Shown here: one piece after another, positions 25,690 through 34,308 of the stretch | How the letters are laid out: each line of letters starts with the position of its first letter | Position numbering within the stretch: the first letter of the stretch is position 1 | Notes under the pieces: generated by a model | Told to the model about the DNA's origin: nothing | Seen by the model: the letters and a program-made list of their open reading frames with translations, nothing else | Databases searched by the model: none | NCBI RefSeq assembly: GCF_038562415.1 | Contig: NZ_JBCFBA010000018.1 | Span: 51,663-115,662, forward strand | DNA length: 64,000 nt | Direction: 5' to 3' | DNA from: Solidesulfovibrio sp. | GTDB lineage: Bacteria; Desulfobacterota; Desulfovibrionia; Desulfovibrionales; Desulfovibrionaceae | Position numbers and translations under genes: made by a program

Positions 25690-28600
25690 ATGGCCTCCGG
25701 AAACGACGAAACGAAAATCAAATCGCTGCTCTCGGAATTCGTCCGGGAGACGATTCCCGAATACATCCTGGACGGCTCCCACGCCATCGTGGCCGCCGAC
25801 GGCATCCAGAAGCTGTCCATCAACAAGCACGACCACTTCTGGGACGCCGAAGGGCAAGTGCAGGGCGACGACTTCCAGGTCTATTCCTCGGAGCTTTCCG
25901 TCAATCTCAAGGAAGGCACCATCAACTATTTCTGCAACTGCCCGGATTCCTTTTCGGGCATCTGCCGCCACGTCGGGGCCACGGCCCTCAAATGCATCCG
26001 CTCCCTGGACGAGGCCGAGGGCGGCGCCGCCGACAGCCCGGCCCTGCCGCGCGGCGAATGGCGCCAGACCTTCCGCGCCTATTTCTCCTCCGAGCCCGAA
26101 CCCGAGCCCGGGCGCCATTACCTGATTTTCCGCTTCCACCCCGAACCCGGCCGGCTGCAGGTGGCTTTTTTCCGCGCCCGCCAGAACAAGTCCGGCATCT
26201 CCCAGGTCCATTCGGAAATCACCCTGGAGCAGATCATCAAGAACCCGGACTGGTCGGAGCTGTCCCCCACCCTGCCGGTGGTGGCCGAGATGCTCTCCCA
26301 CCACCTGGACTACGCCGGCCACCGGGTGGAGTTGCCGCCGGGATTTCTGGCCTGGTTTTTCTGGGCCGTGGGCAAGGAATACTACCTCTACTGGCGCGAC
26401 ACCGAGCAGCCGGTGCGCATCGAGTCCAAGACCATGCGGCTGCAACTGGCGCCGAAGCTGTCCGAAGAGGGCCTGTCCTTCGACATTTTGCTGGGCAGCC
26501 CCGGCAAGGCGCCCTTTTCCATCCTCGGCCAGGAGGTCTACTTCTACGGCCAGATGCCCATCTGGGTCTGCTGGAAAAACGCCTTCTACCCGGTGCAGAC
26601 GGGCCTGCCGCCCCAGCTCGTCTCGGACATGGTGCAGCATACGCCGTTTATCCCCACCGCCGACGTGTCGGAGTTCCTGGACCGGGTCTGGACCCACCTG
26701 CCCATGGCGGACCTGTATGGCCAGGAGGAATTCCTGGTCAAAATGCAGCCCTTTTTCGTGCCCGCCAACTACGACCCGAAAATCTTCCTCGACGAGGAAG
26801 GCAGCCTGCTCACGCTGCAAATCCAGAACATCTACCAGACCGAGCACGGCGAGATCACGGTCACGGGCCCCAACCCCGACCTCATGACCGCCTCCTACCT
26901 CTACGAGGGCAAGTCCTACCTCATCGCCCGGGACTGCAACCACGAGCAGACACTCATCAACATGCTCACGGACATGCGCTTCCAGGCCAGAAACAACGCC
27001 AACTGGTTCCTGGAGACCGAGGAAGCCATCGTCTTTCTGCTCGACGCCTATCCCAAGCTGGTGGAGAAGTACCGGGTCTACGGCGAGAAGAACCTGACCC
27101 GCTACAAGGTGCGCCTGTCCACGCCGGTCATCGTGGCCGAGGTGGAGTCCAAGGAAGAGGAGAAGTGGTTCAACCTCGACCTGCAGGTCCAGTACGACGA
27201 CCAGAAGGTGCCCATCGAGAAGATCTGGAAGGCCTGGACCCAGGGCAAGCGCTACGTACAGTTAAAGGACGGCTCCTACACCAGCCTGCCGGAATCCTGG
27301 CTGGAAAAGCTCTCCCACAAGCTGCGGGCCCTGGGCTACGACACGGACAAGCCGCCCCAGACGAAGTTCAAGCAGTTCGAAGCGCCGGTCCTGGACAAGA
27401 TCCTGGAGGACCTGCCCGAGGCGCGCACGGATTCGTTCTGGAACACGCTGCGCCAGAAGATCCACAGCTTCCGCGAGATCGTGCCGGTGCGCCCGCCCAA
27501 GGGGCTGCACGCCGACCTGCGCCCCTACCAGGTCCAGGGCCTGTCCTACCTCAACTTCCTGCGGGAATACGGCTTCGGCGGCATCCTGGCCGACGAGATG
27601 GGCCTGGGCAAGACGGTGCAGACCCTGTCGTTTATCCAGCACAACGTGGAGCGCGGGGCCAACGGACCCAACCTCATCATCGTGCCCACCTCGGTGCTGC
27701 CCAACTGGGAGCGCGAGGCCCAGAAATTCGTCCCCCAGCTCAAGCAGCTCATCATCTACGGCGCGCGCCGCGAGAACATGTTCAAGCACATCGGCGAGTC
27801 GGATCTGGTCATCACCACCTATGCGCTGCTGCGCCGCGACCTCGACGAGCTGCTCAAGTTCGAATTCGCGGCCATCATCCTCGACGAGGCGCAAAACATC
27901 AAAAACCCCAACACCATCACCGCCCGGTCGGTGCGGCGCTTAAACGGCAAGACGCGGCTTTGCCTGTCGGGCACGCCCATCGAGAACAACCTCTTCGAGC
28001 TGTGGTCGCTGTTCGAGTTCCTCATGCCGGGTTTTCTCGGCGGCCAGAACTCCTTCCAGCGCGGCATCGTCAAGCCCATCAAGGACGGCGACGAGGAGAC
28101 GCTCGAATACCTGCGCGGCCGGGTGCGGCCCTTCATCCTGCGCCGCACCAAGTCGGAAGTGGCCAAGGACCTGCCGCCCAAGGTCGAAAACGTCTACTAC
28201 TGCAACCTCCTCGACGAGCAGCTCGACCTCTACGCCGCCCTGGCGAAAAAGCTCAAGGAGCAGGTGCTGGCCACGGTGGACGAAAAGGGCATGGCCAAGT
28301 CGCAGATGTCCATCCTCGACGCCCTGCTCAAGCTGCGCCAGATCTGCTGCCACCCCAGGCTCCTCAAGCTCGACCTGCCCGGGGTCAACACCAACCTGCC
28401 CTCGGGCAAGTTCGACGCCTTCAAGGACCTCATCACCGACTGCATCGAGGAAGGCCACAAGGTGCTCGTCTTCTCGCAGTTCGTGCAGATGCTCCACATC
28501 ATCCGCTCCTGGATGACCATCAGCCAGATGCCGTTCGCCTACCTCGACGGCTCCAGCAAGGACCGCTTCGACCAGGTGGACCGCTTCAACGAGGACGAGG

Positions 28601-28908
28601 GCATCAAGGTCTTCCTCATTTCGCTCAAGGCCGGCGGCACGGGGCTCAACCTCACCAGCGCCGACTACGTCATCCACTACGACCCCTGGTGGAACCCGGC
28701 CGTGGAGAACCAGGCCACGGACCGCACCCACCGCATCGGCCAGCTGCGTCAGGTCTTCTCCTACAAGATGATCTGCCAGAACACGGTCGAGGAAAAGATC
28801 CTCAAGCTGCAAGAGCAGAAAAAGGACGTGGCCGAGGCCATCATCCCCGGCCAGGACGCCTTCAAGTCGCTCACCCGCACCGACCTGGAGTCGCTCTTCG
28901 AGGTCTAG
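25690..28908 (+). CDS. SWIM zinc-finger SNF2-family helicase/ATPase
   Basis: 1072 residues. An N-terminal SWIM zinc finger, YFCNCPDSFSGICRHV (about 76-91), probably binds nucleic acid or protein. A long middle region follows. The C-terminal SNF2 engine starts near 610: PYQVQGLSYL, DEMGLGKT (Walker A), LDEAQNIKN (DEAQ box), LSGTPIENN. Helicase motifs V and VI are LKAGGTGLNLTSADYVIHYD and QATDRTHRIGQ. Bacterial HepA/SNF2 proteins remodel protein-DNA or RNA polymerase complexes (family knowledge). GGAAGGAG precedes ATG 25690; an upstream in-frame ATG is not preferred. It is monocistronic, with a strong terminator downstream. Confidence 0.92.
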   Translation: MASGNDETKIKSLLSEFVRETIPEYILDGSHAIVAADGIQKLSINKHDHFWDAEGQVQGDDFQVYSSELSVNLKEGTINYFCNCPDSFSGICRHVGATALKCIRSLDEAEGGAADSPALPRGEWRQTFRAYFSSEPEPEPGRHYLIFRFHPEPGRLQVAFFRARQNKSGISQVHSEITLEQIIKNPDWSELSPTLPVVAEMLSHHLDYAGHRVELPPGFLAWFFWAVGKEYYLYWRDTEQPVRIESKTMRLQLAPKLSEEGLSFDILLGSPGKAPFSILGQEVYFYGQMPIWVCWKNAFYPVQTGLPPQLVSDMVQHTPFIPTADVSEFLDRVWTHLPMADLYGQEEFLVKMQPFFVPANYDPKIFLDEEGSLLTLQIQNIYQTEHGEITVTGPNPDLMTASYLYEGKSYLIARDCNHEQTLINMLTDMRFQARNNANWFLETEEAIVFLLDAYPKLVEKYRVYGEKNLTRYKVRLSTPVIVAEVESKEEEKWFNLDLQVQYDDQKVPIEKIWKAWTQGKRYVQLKDGSYTSLPESWLEKLSHKLRALGYDTDKPPQTKFKQFEAPVLDKILEDLPEARTDSFWNTLRQKIHSFREIVPVRPPKGLHADLRPYQVQGLSYLNFLREYGFGGILADEMGLGKTVQTLSFIQHNVERGANGPNLIIVPTSVLPNWEREAQKFVPQLKQLIIYGARRENMFKHIGESDLVITTYALLRRDLDELLKFEFAAIILDEAQNIKNPNTITARSVRRLNGKTRLCLSGTPIENNLFELWSLFEFLMPGFLGGQNSFQRGIVKPIKDGDEETLEYLRGRVRPFILRRTKSEVAKDLPPKVENVYYCNLLDEQLDLYAALAKKLKEQVLATVDEKGMAKSQMSILDALLKLRQICCHPRLLKLDLPGVNTNLPSGKFDAFKDLITDCIEEGHKVLVFSQFVQMLHIIRSWMTISQMPFAYLDGSSKDRFDQVDRFNEDEGIKVFLISLKAGGTGLNLTSADYVIHYDPWWNPAVENQATDRTHRIGQLRQVFSYKMICQNTVEEKILKLQEQKKDVAEAIIPGQDAFKSLTRTDLESLFEV

Positions 28909-29006
28909 CCGAGGGCCGGCCGCGCACGCGTCCGGACGAAGCCTCCCCAGGAGACGATCGCAGCCCGGCGCCCGCACCGGCCGCGAACCGGCCGCTGCGC
29001 CCACCC

Positions 29007-29034
29007 AGTCCCCGCCCGCGCGGGGACTTTTTTT
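29007..29034 (+). terminator. Intrinsic terminator of the SNF2 gene
   Basis: GTCCCCGC pairs with GCGGGGAC around a short loop and is followed directly by eight T. It lies about 100 bp after the stop at 28908. It is one of two notable items in the 329-bp gap 28909-29237. Confidence 0.9.
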
Positions 29035-29105
29035 GCGGCCGCCCGCCGGCCCCGGCAAGCGGCGACAGGCACGGCGCGGATGCAATCGGCCCCCGCTTCG
29101 AGTAT

Positions 29106-29125
29106 GGCGGGCAATATTGCCCGCC
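29106..29125. promoter_or_regulatory. Perfect 20-bp palindrome upstream of the sigma-factor gene
   Basis: GGCGGGCAATATTGCCCGCC is its own reverse complement over all 20 bases. It lies 112 bp before the leader peptide ATG at 29238, in a gap without genes. It fits a dimeric repressor operator; no T tract follows. Confidence 0.5.
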
Positions 29126-29237
29126 CTCTCCCGTCTTATCCTCAAGACACCGCGCGGCGACGCCCCCGCCCGCGTCCGGGCCGGCCGGACGGGCGCGTTC
29201 GGGGCAACCGCCGGCCGCGAACACAAGGAGAGACGTC

Positions 29238-29282
29238 ATGGAAACGCTTACGGCCCCGGACAGGAGGCCGCCCCCGCCATGA
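29238..29282 (+). CDS. 14-residue leader peptide ending in four prolines
   Basis: ATG at 29238, preceded by AAGGAGA, opens a 14-codon frame, METLTAPDRRPPPP, whose TGA overlaps the ATG of the sigma-factor gene (ATGA at 29279). Four consecutive prolines stall ribosomes unless EF-P acts (established). Position and overlap suggest translational coupling or regulation of the sigma gene (inference). It could also be a chance frame, but the ribosome site is better placed than that of the sigma gene itself. Confidence 0.5.
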   Translation: METLTAPDRRPPPP

Positions 29283-29812
29283 ACGCGGCATTGTCCCGCC
29301 TGGCCCAGGTCATGGCCCGCGAGCGGGCCCGCTTCGCCGACTTCGTGCGCCGCCGCCTGCGGCGCATCTCGGCCATGGACGTGGAGGACATCGTCGCCGA
29401 CGTGACCTACGGCCTGCTGCGCCGGGCCGATGTGGCCGGCGAGGTGGAAAACCTCCTGGCCTACGCCTACCGGGCCCTGGAAAACCGGATCATCGACTTT
29501 CGACGTGGGGTGCGGGACACCATCGCCCTGGACGAGGCCGAACAACACGGCGTAACGGCCGGCTTCCTCCAATCCCAACACCCCACGCCCGAAAGCGACG
29601 TCGCCCGGCTGGAGCTGCGGGAACGCCTGCTCTGGGCGCTGGGAAGCCTGTCCGCCGCGGAACGGGCCGTGTGGATCGCCACGGAAATCGAGGGGAAAAG
29701 CTTCCGCGAACTGGCCGAGGACTGGGACGAACCCCTCGGCACGCTGCTGTCCCGCAAAAGTCGGGCCGGTGCCCGGCTGCGCCAACTGCTCAAGGACCAC
29801 AACCCGCTCTAA
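29279..29812 (+). CDS. ECF-like RNA polymerase sigma factor
   Basis: This 177-residue protein has sigma region 2 at about 15-85 (MDVEDIVADVTYGLLRRADV ... YAYRALENRIIDFRR, as in DxV...AYRxxxNxxxDxxR) and region 4 at about 115-170 (LGSLSAAERAVWIATEIEGK, then SFRELAEDWDEPLGTLLSRKSRA). Regions 1 and 3 are absent, as in ECF factors. It overlaps the leader peptide and is followed 14 bp later by a small membrane protein, the usual place for an anti-sigma factor. What it controls is not visible here. Confidence 0.85.
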   Translation: MNAALSRLAQVMARERARFADFVRRRLRRISAMDVEDIVADVTYGLLRRADVAGEVENLLAYAYRALENRIIDFRRGVRDTIALDEAEQHGVTAGFLQSQHPTPESDVARLELRERLLWALGSLSAAERAVWIATEIEGKSFRELAEDWDEPLGTLLSRKSRAGARLRQLLKDHNPL

Positions 29813-29826
29813 CCCAAGGAGCCGTC

Positions 29827-30189
29827 ATGCACCTGTCACCCCGAAACGGCAACGGACGCGGCCGATCCCGCGCCGCCTTGCTCACCACCCATATCCTCGG
29901 CGGCCTGGTTCTGGCCGCCACCCTCGCCCTGGCCTTCGGCGTCGTCGTCATGGGGCTGTGGAACGCCCTGATGCCGGACCTGTTCGGCCTGCGCCCGGTT
30001 TCCTACTGGCAGGCCGTGGGCTTGCTGCTGCTCGGGCGCATCCTCATCGGCAGCCTCGGCCACAGTCATTCCAGGCGGCCCAGGGAAACGCCGGCCTGGA
30101 GGGAGTACGACGCCTGGTGGCGCGAGGCGGGCGAAGCGTCCTTCCGGCGGCACCGGGCCGAAGCGGCGCGGCCCGCCGACGAAAAATAA
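29827..30189 (+). CDS. Small membrane protein, putative partner of the sigma factor
   Basis: This 120-residue protein has two hydrophobic helices (about 20-50, LLTTHILGGLVLAATLALAF, and 60-78, WQAVGLLLLGRILIG). A charged cytoplasmic tail follows (PAWREYDAWWREAGEASFRRH). It lies 14 bp downstream of the sigma gene, with AAGGAG before the ATG. It has no zinc-binding ASD motif, so calling it an anti-sigma factor rests on position alone. The C-terminal WREYDAWWREAG pattern recurs in small proteins encoded beside ECF sigma genes, as far as I recall. Confidence 0.65.
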   Translation: MHLSPRNGNGRGRSRAALLTTHILGGLVLAATLALAFGVVVMGLWNALMPDLFGLRPVSYWQAVGLLLLGRILIGSLGHSHSRRPRETPAWREYDAWWREAGEASFRRHRAEAARPADEK

Positions 30190-30197
30190 TGCGCCAA

Positions 30198-30235
30198 CGG
30201 CCGGGCGGCGCGCAATAAAACCGCCGCCCGGCCGT
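30198..30235. terminator. GC-rich hairpin after the sigma operon
   Basis: CGGCCGGGCGGCG pairs with CGCCGCCCGGCCG around an 11-nt AT-rich loop. There is no T tract, so termination is likely but not certain. Confidence 0.6.
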
Positions 30236-30283
30236 CTCACCGAGGGTAGGCCGTGGATCGCACGGCCAAGGAGGACGCTGTCT

Positions 30284-30652
30284 ATGGTTTCGCAACAAGT
30301 CCTGGAGGCCTTCCAGTCCATGTGGGGGCCGTTTCCCGAACCGGTGATGCTCCTGCACAAAAGCCGGGAGATCCTGGCCGTCAACGCGGCCGGACGGGCC
30401 GCCGGCATCCCGGTCGGGGCCAAATGCTCGAGCCTCAATCCTGAAAACACCACCGACGGCCATTGCCGCCAATGCCAGGCCCTCAAGGCCCTGCGCACGG
30501 GCGAGCCGATCACGACGTCGTCGGTGACCGGCGCGCGCCGCCTGAAAGGCTACTGGCTGCCGCTAAAGGATGTGGACGACGTGTACGTGCACTTCGGCGT
30601 CAGCATCGGCGAGGAAATCGACGCCGCCCTGGCTGCGGCGAAAAACGCCTGA
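30284..30652 (+). CDS. Small PAS-like protein with Cys motif
   Basis: This 122-residue protein has a single PAS-like fold: FQSMWGPFPEPVMLLHKSRE, then ILAVNAAGRAAGIPVGAKC. It then has DGHCRQCQALKALRTG and KGYWLPLKDVDDVYVHFGVS. Three Cys (one at about 48, two in CRQC at about 61-64) are placed where related PAS proteins hold a cofactor or redox centre. No output domain is present. AAGGAGGA precedes the ATG. A role as a soluble redox or ligand sensor is inference. Confidence 0.65.
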   Translation: MVSQQVLEAFQSMWGPFPEPVMLLHKSREILAVNAAGRAAGIPVGAKCSSLNPENTTDGHCRQCQALKALRTGEPITTSSVTGARRLKGYWLPLKDVDDVYVHFGVSIGEEIDAALAAAKNA

Positions 30653-30659
30653 ACCAACC

Positions 30660-30702
30660 TTCCCGCCGCGGCCGGAAACGGCTGCCCCGGCCGCGGCGGG
30701 AA
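30660..30702. terminator. Perfect 16-bp stem after the PAS-like gene
   Basis: TTCCCGCCGCGGCCGG and CCGGCCGCGGCGGGAA are exact reverse complements with an 11-nt loop, 8 bp after the stop codon. No T tract follows. Confidence 0.6.
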
Positions 30703-30877
30703 AGCCAAAGGATGGGCCGGCCATCGCCAAGGACGCCTCCCGGCCCTGCGTCCAGCCGGTCGCCTTCAAATAAATTCTCCAGTCCCCGAGCCCTTTTCAT
30801 CCGGTCGGCCGGACTTTGACCCGGCCCGGCGCGCCACCCCCCTTGCGCCGTTGCCAAGGCTCGCGCATAAGGCCGCG

Positions 30878-32227
30878 ATGGACATACGCGAAGACATGGA
30901 ACTGACGGTTGACGTGGACCGGCTGGCCTACGGCGGCAAGGGCGTGGCCCGGGTGGAAGGGCTTGTGGTGTTCGTTTCCGGCGGCCTGCCCGGGGCCACG
31001 GTGCGGGCGAAAGTGACGAAGTGCAAAAAGGGCTTTGCCGAGGCCGTGGCCGTGGAGACGCTGTCCCCCTCGCCCGAGGCCGTCGCCCCGCCCTGCCCGC
31101 ATTTCGGCGTCTGCGGCGGCTGCCTGTGGCAGGACCTAAGCTACGAGGCCCAGCTTTTCTGGAAACGCGAGCAGGTCGTGGAGACGCTGTCCCGCCTGGG
31201 CGGCCTGTCGGGCCTGGAGGTCGCCCCCACCGTGGCCTCGCCGCGCGTTTTCGCCTACCGCAACAAGATGGAATTCGCCTTTGCCGGCCGGCTGCACCTG
31301 GGGCTGCACGAACGCCTTCGCCCGGGCCGGGTGCTCGACATCGGGCAGTGCCTGCTCATGGAGCCCTGGGCCGGCGAGGTGCTGGGCTTTGTGCGCGACA
31401 CCTGCCGGGAAACCGGCCTGGCCGCCTTTGATGCCCGCACGAACAAGGGCGTGTGGCGCCATCTGGTGCTGCGTGCCAGCGAGCAGACGGGCGCGCGGCT
31501 GGCCCATGTCATCACCGGCCCGGCCCGGGGCGCCGGCGACGCCGCCCACCGCCTGGGCGAGGCGCTCCTGGCCCGGTTCCCCTTCCTCACCGGCTTCGTC
31601 CATTCGGTACGCCGGGCGCCGACGGCCGTGGCCTTTGGCGAGCGGCAGGTGCTGGCCCTGGGCGCGGACCACATCGAGGAGCGTTTCGGCGCGGCCCGGC
31701 TGCACGTTTCGGCCGATGCCTTCGCCCAGACCAATACGCAAGCGGCCACGGCCCTTTACGGCGTCGTGACCCGGGCGGCCGGATCGGATGCCCGGGGCAC
31801 GGCCGTGGACTGCTACTGCGGCTGCGGCGGCATCGCGCTGAACCTGGCCCCCCATTTCGAGACGGTCTACGGCCTGGAGGCGGACAAGCGGGCGGTGGCC
31901 GACGCGGTCCGATCCGCCGAATTGTCGGGCATCGGCAATGCGGTTTTCAAGGCCCAGGACGCGGCCAAGGGGCTGTCGGAGCTGTCGGGGATTTCGCCGT
32001 CGGTGGTGGTGCTCGACCCGCCGCGCGCCGGGGCGACGCCGGAGATGCTGGCGGCCGTGCTCGCGGCCGCGCCGAAAAAGGTGGTCTACGTCTCCTGCAA
32101 TCCGGCCACGCTGGCCCGGGACCTCAAGGCGCTCGGCGAGCTCTACGCGGTCGTTCGCGTGACCCCGGTGGACCAGTTCCCGCACACGGCCCACATCGAG
32201 GCCGTGGCGGAACTGACGCTGCGTTAA
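30878..32227 (+). CDS. rlmD: 23S rRNA (uracil-1939-C5)-methyltransferase type
   Basis: 449 residues. An N-terminal TRAM domain (about 5-60, LAYGGKGVARVEGLVVFV) is followed by the Fe-S cluster motif CPHFGVCGGCLWQ. The C-terminal Rossmann methyltransferase has DCYCGCGGIALNLA (SAM site), VLDPPRAGATPEML and YVSCNPATLARDL, the catalytic Cys motif. The family transfers a methyl group from SAM to a uracil C5; RlmD is the best match, though RlmC/TrmA relatives are hard to separate by eye. ATG 30878 is used; a TTG 27 bp upstream is possible. The stop overlaps the convergent GDSL gene by a few bases. Confidence 0.88.
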   Translation: MDIREDMELTVDVDRLAYGGKGVARVEGLVVFVSGGLPGATVRAKVTKCKKGFAEAVAVETLSPSPEAVAPPCPHFGVCGGCLWQDLSYEAQLFWKREQVVETLSRLGGLSGLEVAPTVASPRVFAYRNKMEFAFAGRLHLGLHERLRPGRVLDIGQCLLMEPWAGEVLGFVRDTCRETGLAAFDARTNKGVWRHLVLRASEQTGARLAHVITGPARGAGDAAHRLGEALLARFPFLTGFVHSVRRAPTAVAFGERQVLALGADHIEERFGAARLHVSADAFAQTNTQAATALYGVVTRAAGSDARGTAVDCYCGCGGIALNLAPHFETVYGLEADKRAVADAVRSAELSGIGNAVFKAQDAAKGLSELSGISPSVVVLDPPRAGATPEMLAAVLAAAPKKVVYVSCNPATLARDLKALGELYAVVRVTPVDQFPHTAHIEAVAELTLR

Positions 32228-32817
32228 CAACGAAACCAGGCCAGCCAGGCCTCCCATTCGGCCACGCGTTTGGCGAAGGCCGCATAGCCGGCCGCTTCGG
32301 GATGGTAGCCGTCGCCGGCCGCCACCAGGCTGTCCAGATAGACGGCCTCCCGGGAAAGCGGCCGGCACATCTCCAGGTAGGCCACGCCCATGTCGTCGCA
32401 GGTGCGGGCAAAAACGTCGGAAAGCTCCTCGATGCGCGTACGGTGGGCATCGTCCAGTACCGGCGGCGGCCCCACCACCAGCAGCGGGCACAACTTGGAG
32501 ACCTGCGTCACGATGGCGAACAGGTTGTCCACGGACTCGGCCAGTTCCACCTTGCGCCGGCCGTTTTCCACCTTGGCGTCGTTGACCCCGAACGACAGCA
32601 CCGCCCTGGCCTCGTCGCGCGGCAACAGGCGCGGCGGCAGTTCGCGGCCGAGGCGCCCCTTGATGTGCCGGCTCGTCTCGGAGCGCACGCCCAGGTTGTA
32701 GGCGGTCAGTTCCAGGCCGGCCAGGGACGAGGCCGCGCACAGCCGGCCCACCCAGCCCAGGTAGTGCGGATCGCCCACGCCAACGGTCAGCGAATCGCCG
32801 ACGAACACCACGCGCAT
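32224..32817 (-). CDS. GDSL-family lipase/esterase (SGNH hydrolase)
   Basis: This 197-residue protein has all four SGNH blocks: GDSLTVG (Ser 9), a Gly in NLGVRS, GVND (block III) and DGYHP with the catalytic His. It has no signal peptide, so it is cytoplasmic, unlike many family members. The substrate, probably a short acyl ester, cannot be told. It lies downstream of the PNPOx-like gene by about 9 bp, so the two are probably cotranscribed. Confidence 0.85.
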   Translation of the reverse strand: MRVVFVGDSLTVGVGDPHYLGWVGRLCAASSLAGLELTAYNLGVRSETSRHIKGRLGRELPPRLLPRDEARAVLSFGVNDAKVENGRRKVELAESVDNLFAIVTQVSKLCPLLVVGPPPVLDDAHRTRIEELSDVFARTCDDMGVAYLEMCRPLSREAVYLDSLVAAGDGYHPEAAGYAAFAKRVAEWEAWLAWFRC

Positions 32818-32826
32818 GGCCGCCTC

Positions 32827-33300
32827 CTAATTCCACTCGTCGTAGGGGGGATTGGCCTTGCCGGTCATGCGCTCGATGTCGATGCGCACCACGGCCGTCA
32901 CCGGCACCACCTCGGGCCGAAACCCTTCCACCGGGCCGCCGTGGCGGCGCATGATGATGCGCAGCCCCTCGATCTTCTCGGCCTCGTCCTCGACGAACAC
33001 GGCCGTGCCGAAACCGATGACCGACTTGTAGTAGGTGGTGTAGTCGCAGGGCCGCTCGCCGGTGACGATCTCCACATCGCTGTCGAGCTCGAAGCACACC
33101 CGCGGATTGTCGCGCAACACCTCCATCTTCTTGCCCTTGCGCGACGAATGGAAATAGATGCGGCCGGCGGCGTAGCCCATGTTGACCGGCACCACATAGG
33201 GCCACTGGCCGTCGAAAAGCCCGATCCGGCAGACCCGCGCCCGCATGAGCAGTTCTTCCAATACGGCCTTGTCCTTGATTTCCCGCTCTTTCTTGCGCAT
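32827..33300 (-). CDS. Pyridoxamine 5'-phosphate oxidase-like flavin-binding protein
   Basis: This 157-residue split-barrel protein starts MRKKEREIKDKAVLEELLMR and continues ARVCRIGLFDGQWPYVVPVN, then YAAGRIYFHSSRKGKKMEVLR. These are typical of the NimA/PNPOx-like subgroup that binds FMN or heme. ATG 33300 with GGGGGAGTGG upstream is chosen over a GTG 6 bp earlier. Nim-type members are linked to nitroimidazole reduction; others have unknown substrates. It lies downstream of the amidotransferase gene with repeat copy D between them. Confidence 0.82.
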   Translation of the reverse strand: MRKKEREIKDKAVLEELLMRARVCRIGLFDGQWPYVVPVNMGYAAGRIYFHSSRKGKKMEVLRDNPRVCFELDSDVEIVTGERPCDYTTYYKSVIGFGTAVFVEDEAEKIEGLRIIMRRHGGPVEGFRPEVVPVTAVVRIDIERMTGKANPPYDEWN

Positions 33301-33340
33301 CGCCACTCCCCCCCTCGCCTGTTTGGTACGTCCTACAATC

Positions 33341-33393
33341 CCCCTATCGGGGAGGTCCGGGAGGGGGTCACCCCCTCCTGGCCGCCGGAGGCA
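33341..33393 (-). repeat. Dispersed 3'-end palindromic element, copy D
   Basis: Read on the minus strand: TGCCTCCGGCGGCC, then an AGGAGGGGGT / ACCCCCTCCC stem, GGACCTCCCC and GATAGGGG. It begins about 31 bp after the amidotransferase stop, in that gene's polarity, and precedes the PNPOx-like start. Confidence 0.85.
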
Positions 33394-33424
33394 TCTTCAC
33401 TTCTTCCCCCTCTTTCGCCCGCTT

Positions 33425-34117
33425 CTACGCCGTCAGCGCGTCGCACACCCGCGCCATGAGCGCCGCGATGTCCTTGAAAGCCTCGCGGCCGGCGTGCATC
33501 TGCTTGGGGTGCTGGACGGTGGGCCCGGGCAGGGCCACGTCGGCGGCGCAGTGCTTGATGAGGTTTTGCATGCCGATGGGCTGGGTTTCCAGGTGAAATT
33601 GCAGGCCGACGACCTTGTGGCCGTAGACGAAGGCCTGGTTGGCGCAGGCGGCCGACCCGGCGGCATGCACGGCCCCGGGCGGCTGGGAGAACGTGTCGCC
33701 GTGCCAGTGGAAGGCGTAGTAGGACGGGGGAAATCCGGCGAAGACCGGTTCGGCCAGGCCCTCGGGCGTCATGTCCACCTTGAACCAGCCGATTTCCGGC
33801 ACCGGATTTCGCGTCACCGTGCCGCCGAGGGCCACGGAGACAAGCTGGGCGCCCAGGCAGATGCCAAGGACCGGCTTGCCGGCGCCGACGGCCGCCTCGA
33901 TGGCCTTTTTCTCGCCGGCCAGCCAGGGATGGTCCTTTTCGTCGTACACGCCCATGGGGCCGCCCATGACCACGAGCATGTCGTAGTCGGATACGGGCGG
34001 CGGCGCCTCGTCGGCGAAAAAGCTCGTGGTGCCGATGGCGTACCCCTTGGCCGCGGCCCAGGGCTTGATGGAGCCCACATCCTCGAAGGGGACGTGGTAG
34101 AAGGCGTGCAGGCGCAT
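33425..34117 (-). CDS. Class I glutamine amidotransferase-like protein
   Basis: This 230-residue protein has the GATase nucleophile elbow GICLGAQ and the catalytic His in LQFHLE, plus VVMGGPMGVYDEKDHPWL. This standalone domain resembles the GuaA-like 'type 1 glutamine amidotransferase' group. No synthase partner is nearby, so the substrate is unknown. ATG 34117 has GGGAGGGT upstream, whereas an in-frame ATG at 34162 lacks a site. It is divergent from metY. Confidence 0.85.
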   Translation of the reverse strand: MRLHAFYHVPFEDVGSIKPWAAAKGYAIGTTSFFADEAPPPVSDYDMLVVMGGPMGVYDEKDHPWLAGEKKAIEAAVGAGKPVLGICLGAQLVSVALGGTVTRNPVPEIGWFKVDMTPEGLAEPVFAGFPPSYYAFHWHGDTFSQPPGAVHAAGSAACANQAFVYGHKVVGLQFHLETQPIGMQNLIKHCAADVALPGPTVQHPKQMHAGREAFKDIAALMARVCDALTA

Positions 34118-34308
34118 GCAGAAGACCCTCCCGATGCTGGCGGTGGTGATGGGACGCGACATGCGCGTCGGCCATGGTTGTCGGTTCCGCGCCAGCGCTT
34201 GTCAAGGACGAACCCGGGCCCGGGCCTTCAAGGGCACCGCCGATTGGGGTATAGGGGCGGGATGTTCCGGCCCGCGCCGGAAGCGCAACCCCAAACCGGA
34301 GGCCCCCC

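Noticed and set aside
25479..29282. 1267-codon frame overlapping the SNF2 gene
   Set aside because: Its translation is low-complexity Arg/Pro/Ala, in another frame of a gene with all helicase motifs. Only its last 14 codons, with their own start and ribosome site, are kept as the leader peptide.
34163..34308. SAM or other riboswitch upstream of metY
   Set aside because: I saw no conserved SAM-I/II core or terminator/anti-terminator arrangement; the region is GC-rich without a clear P1 stem.
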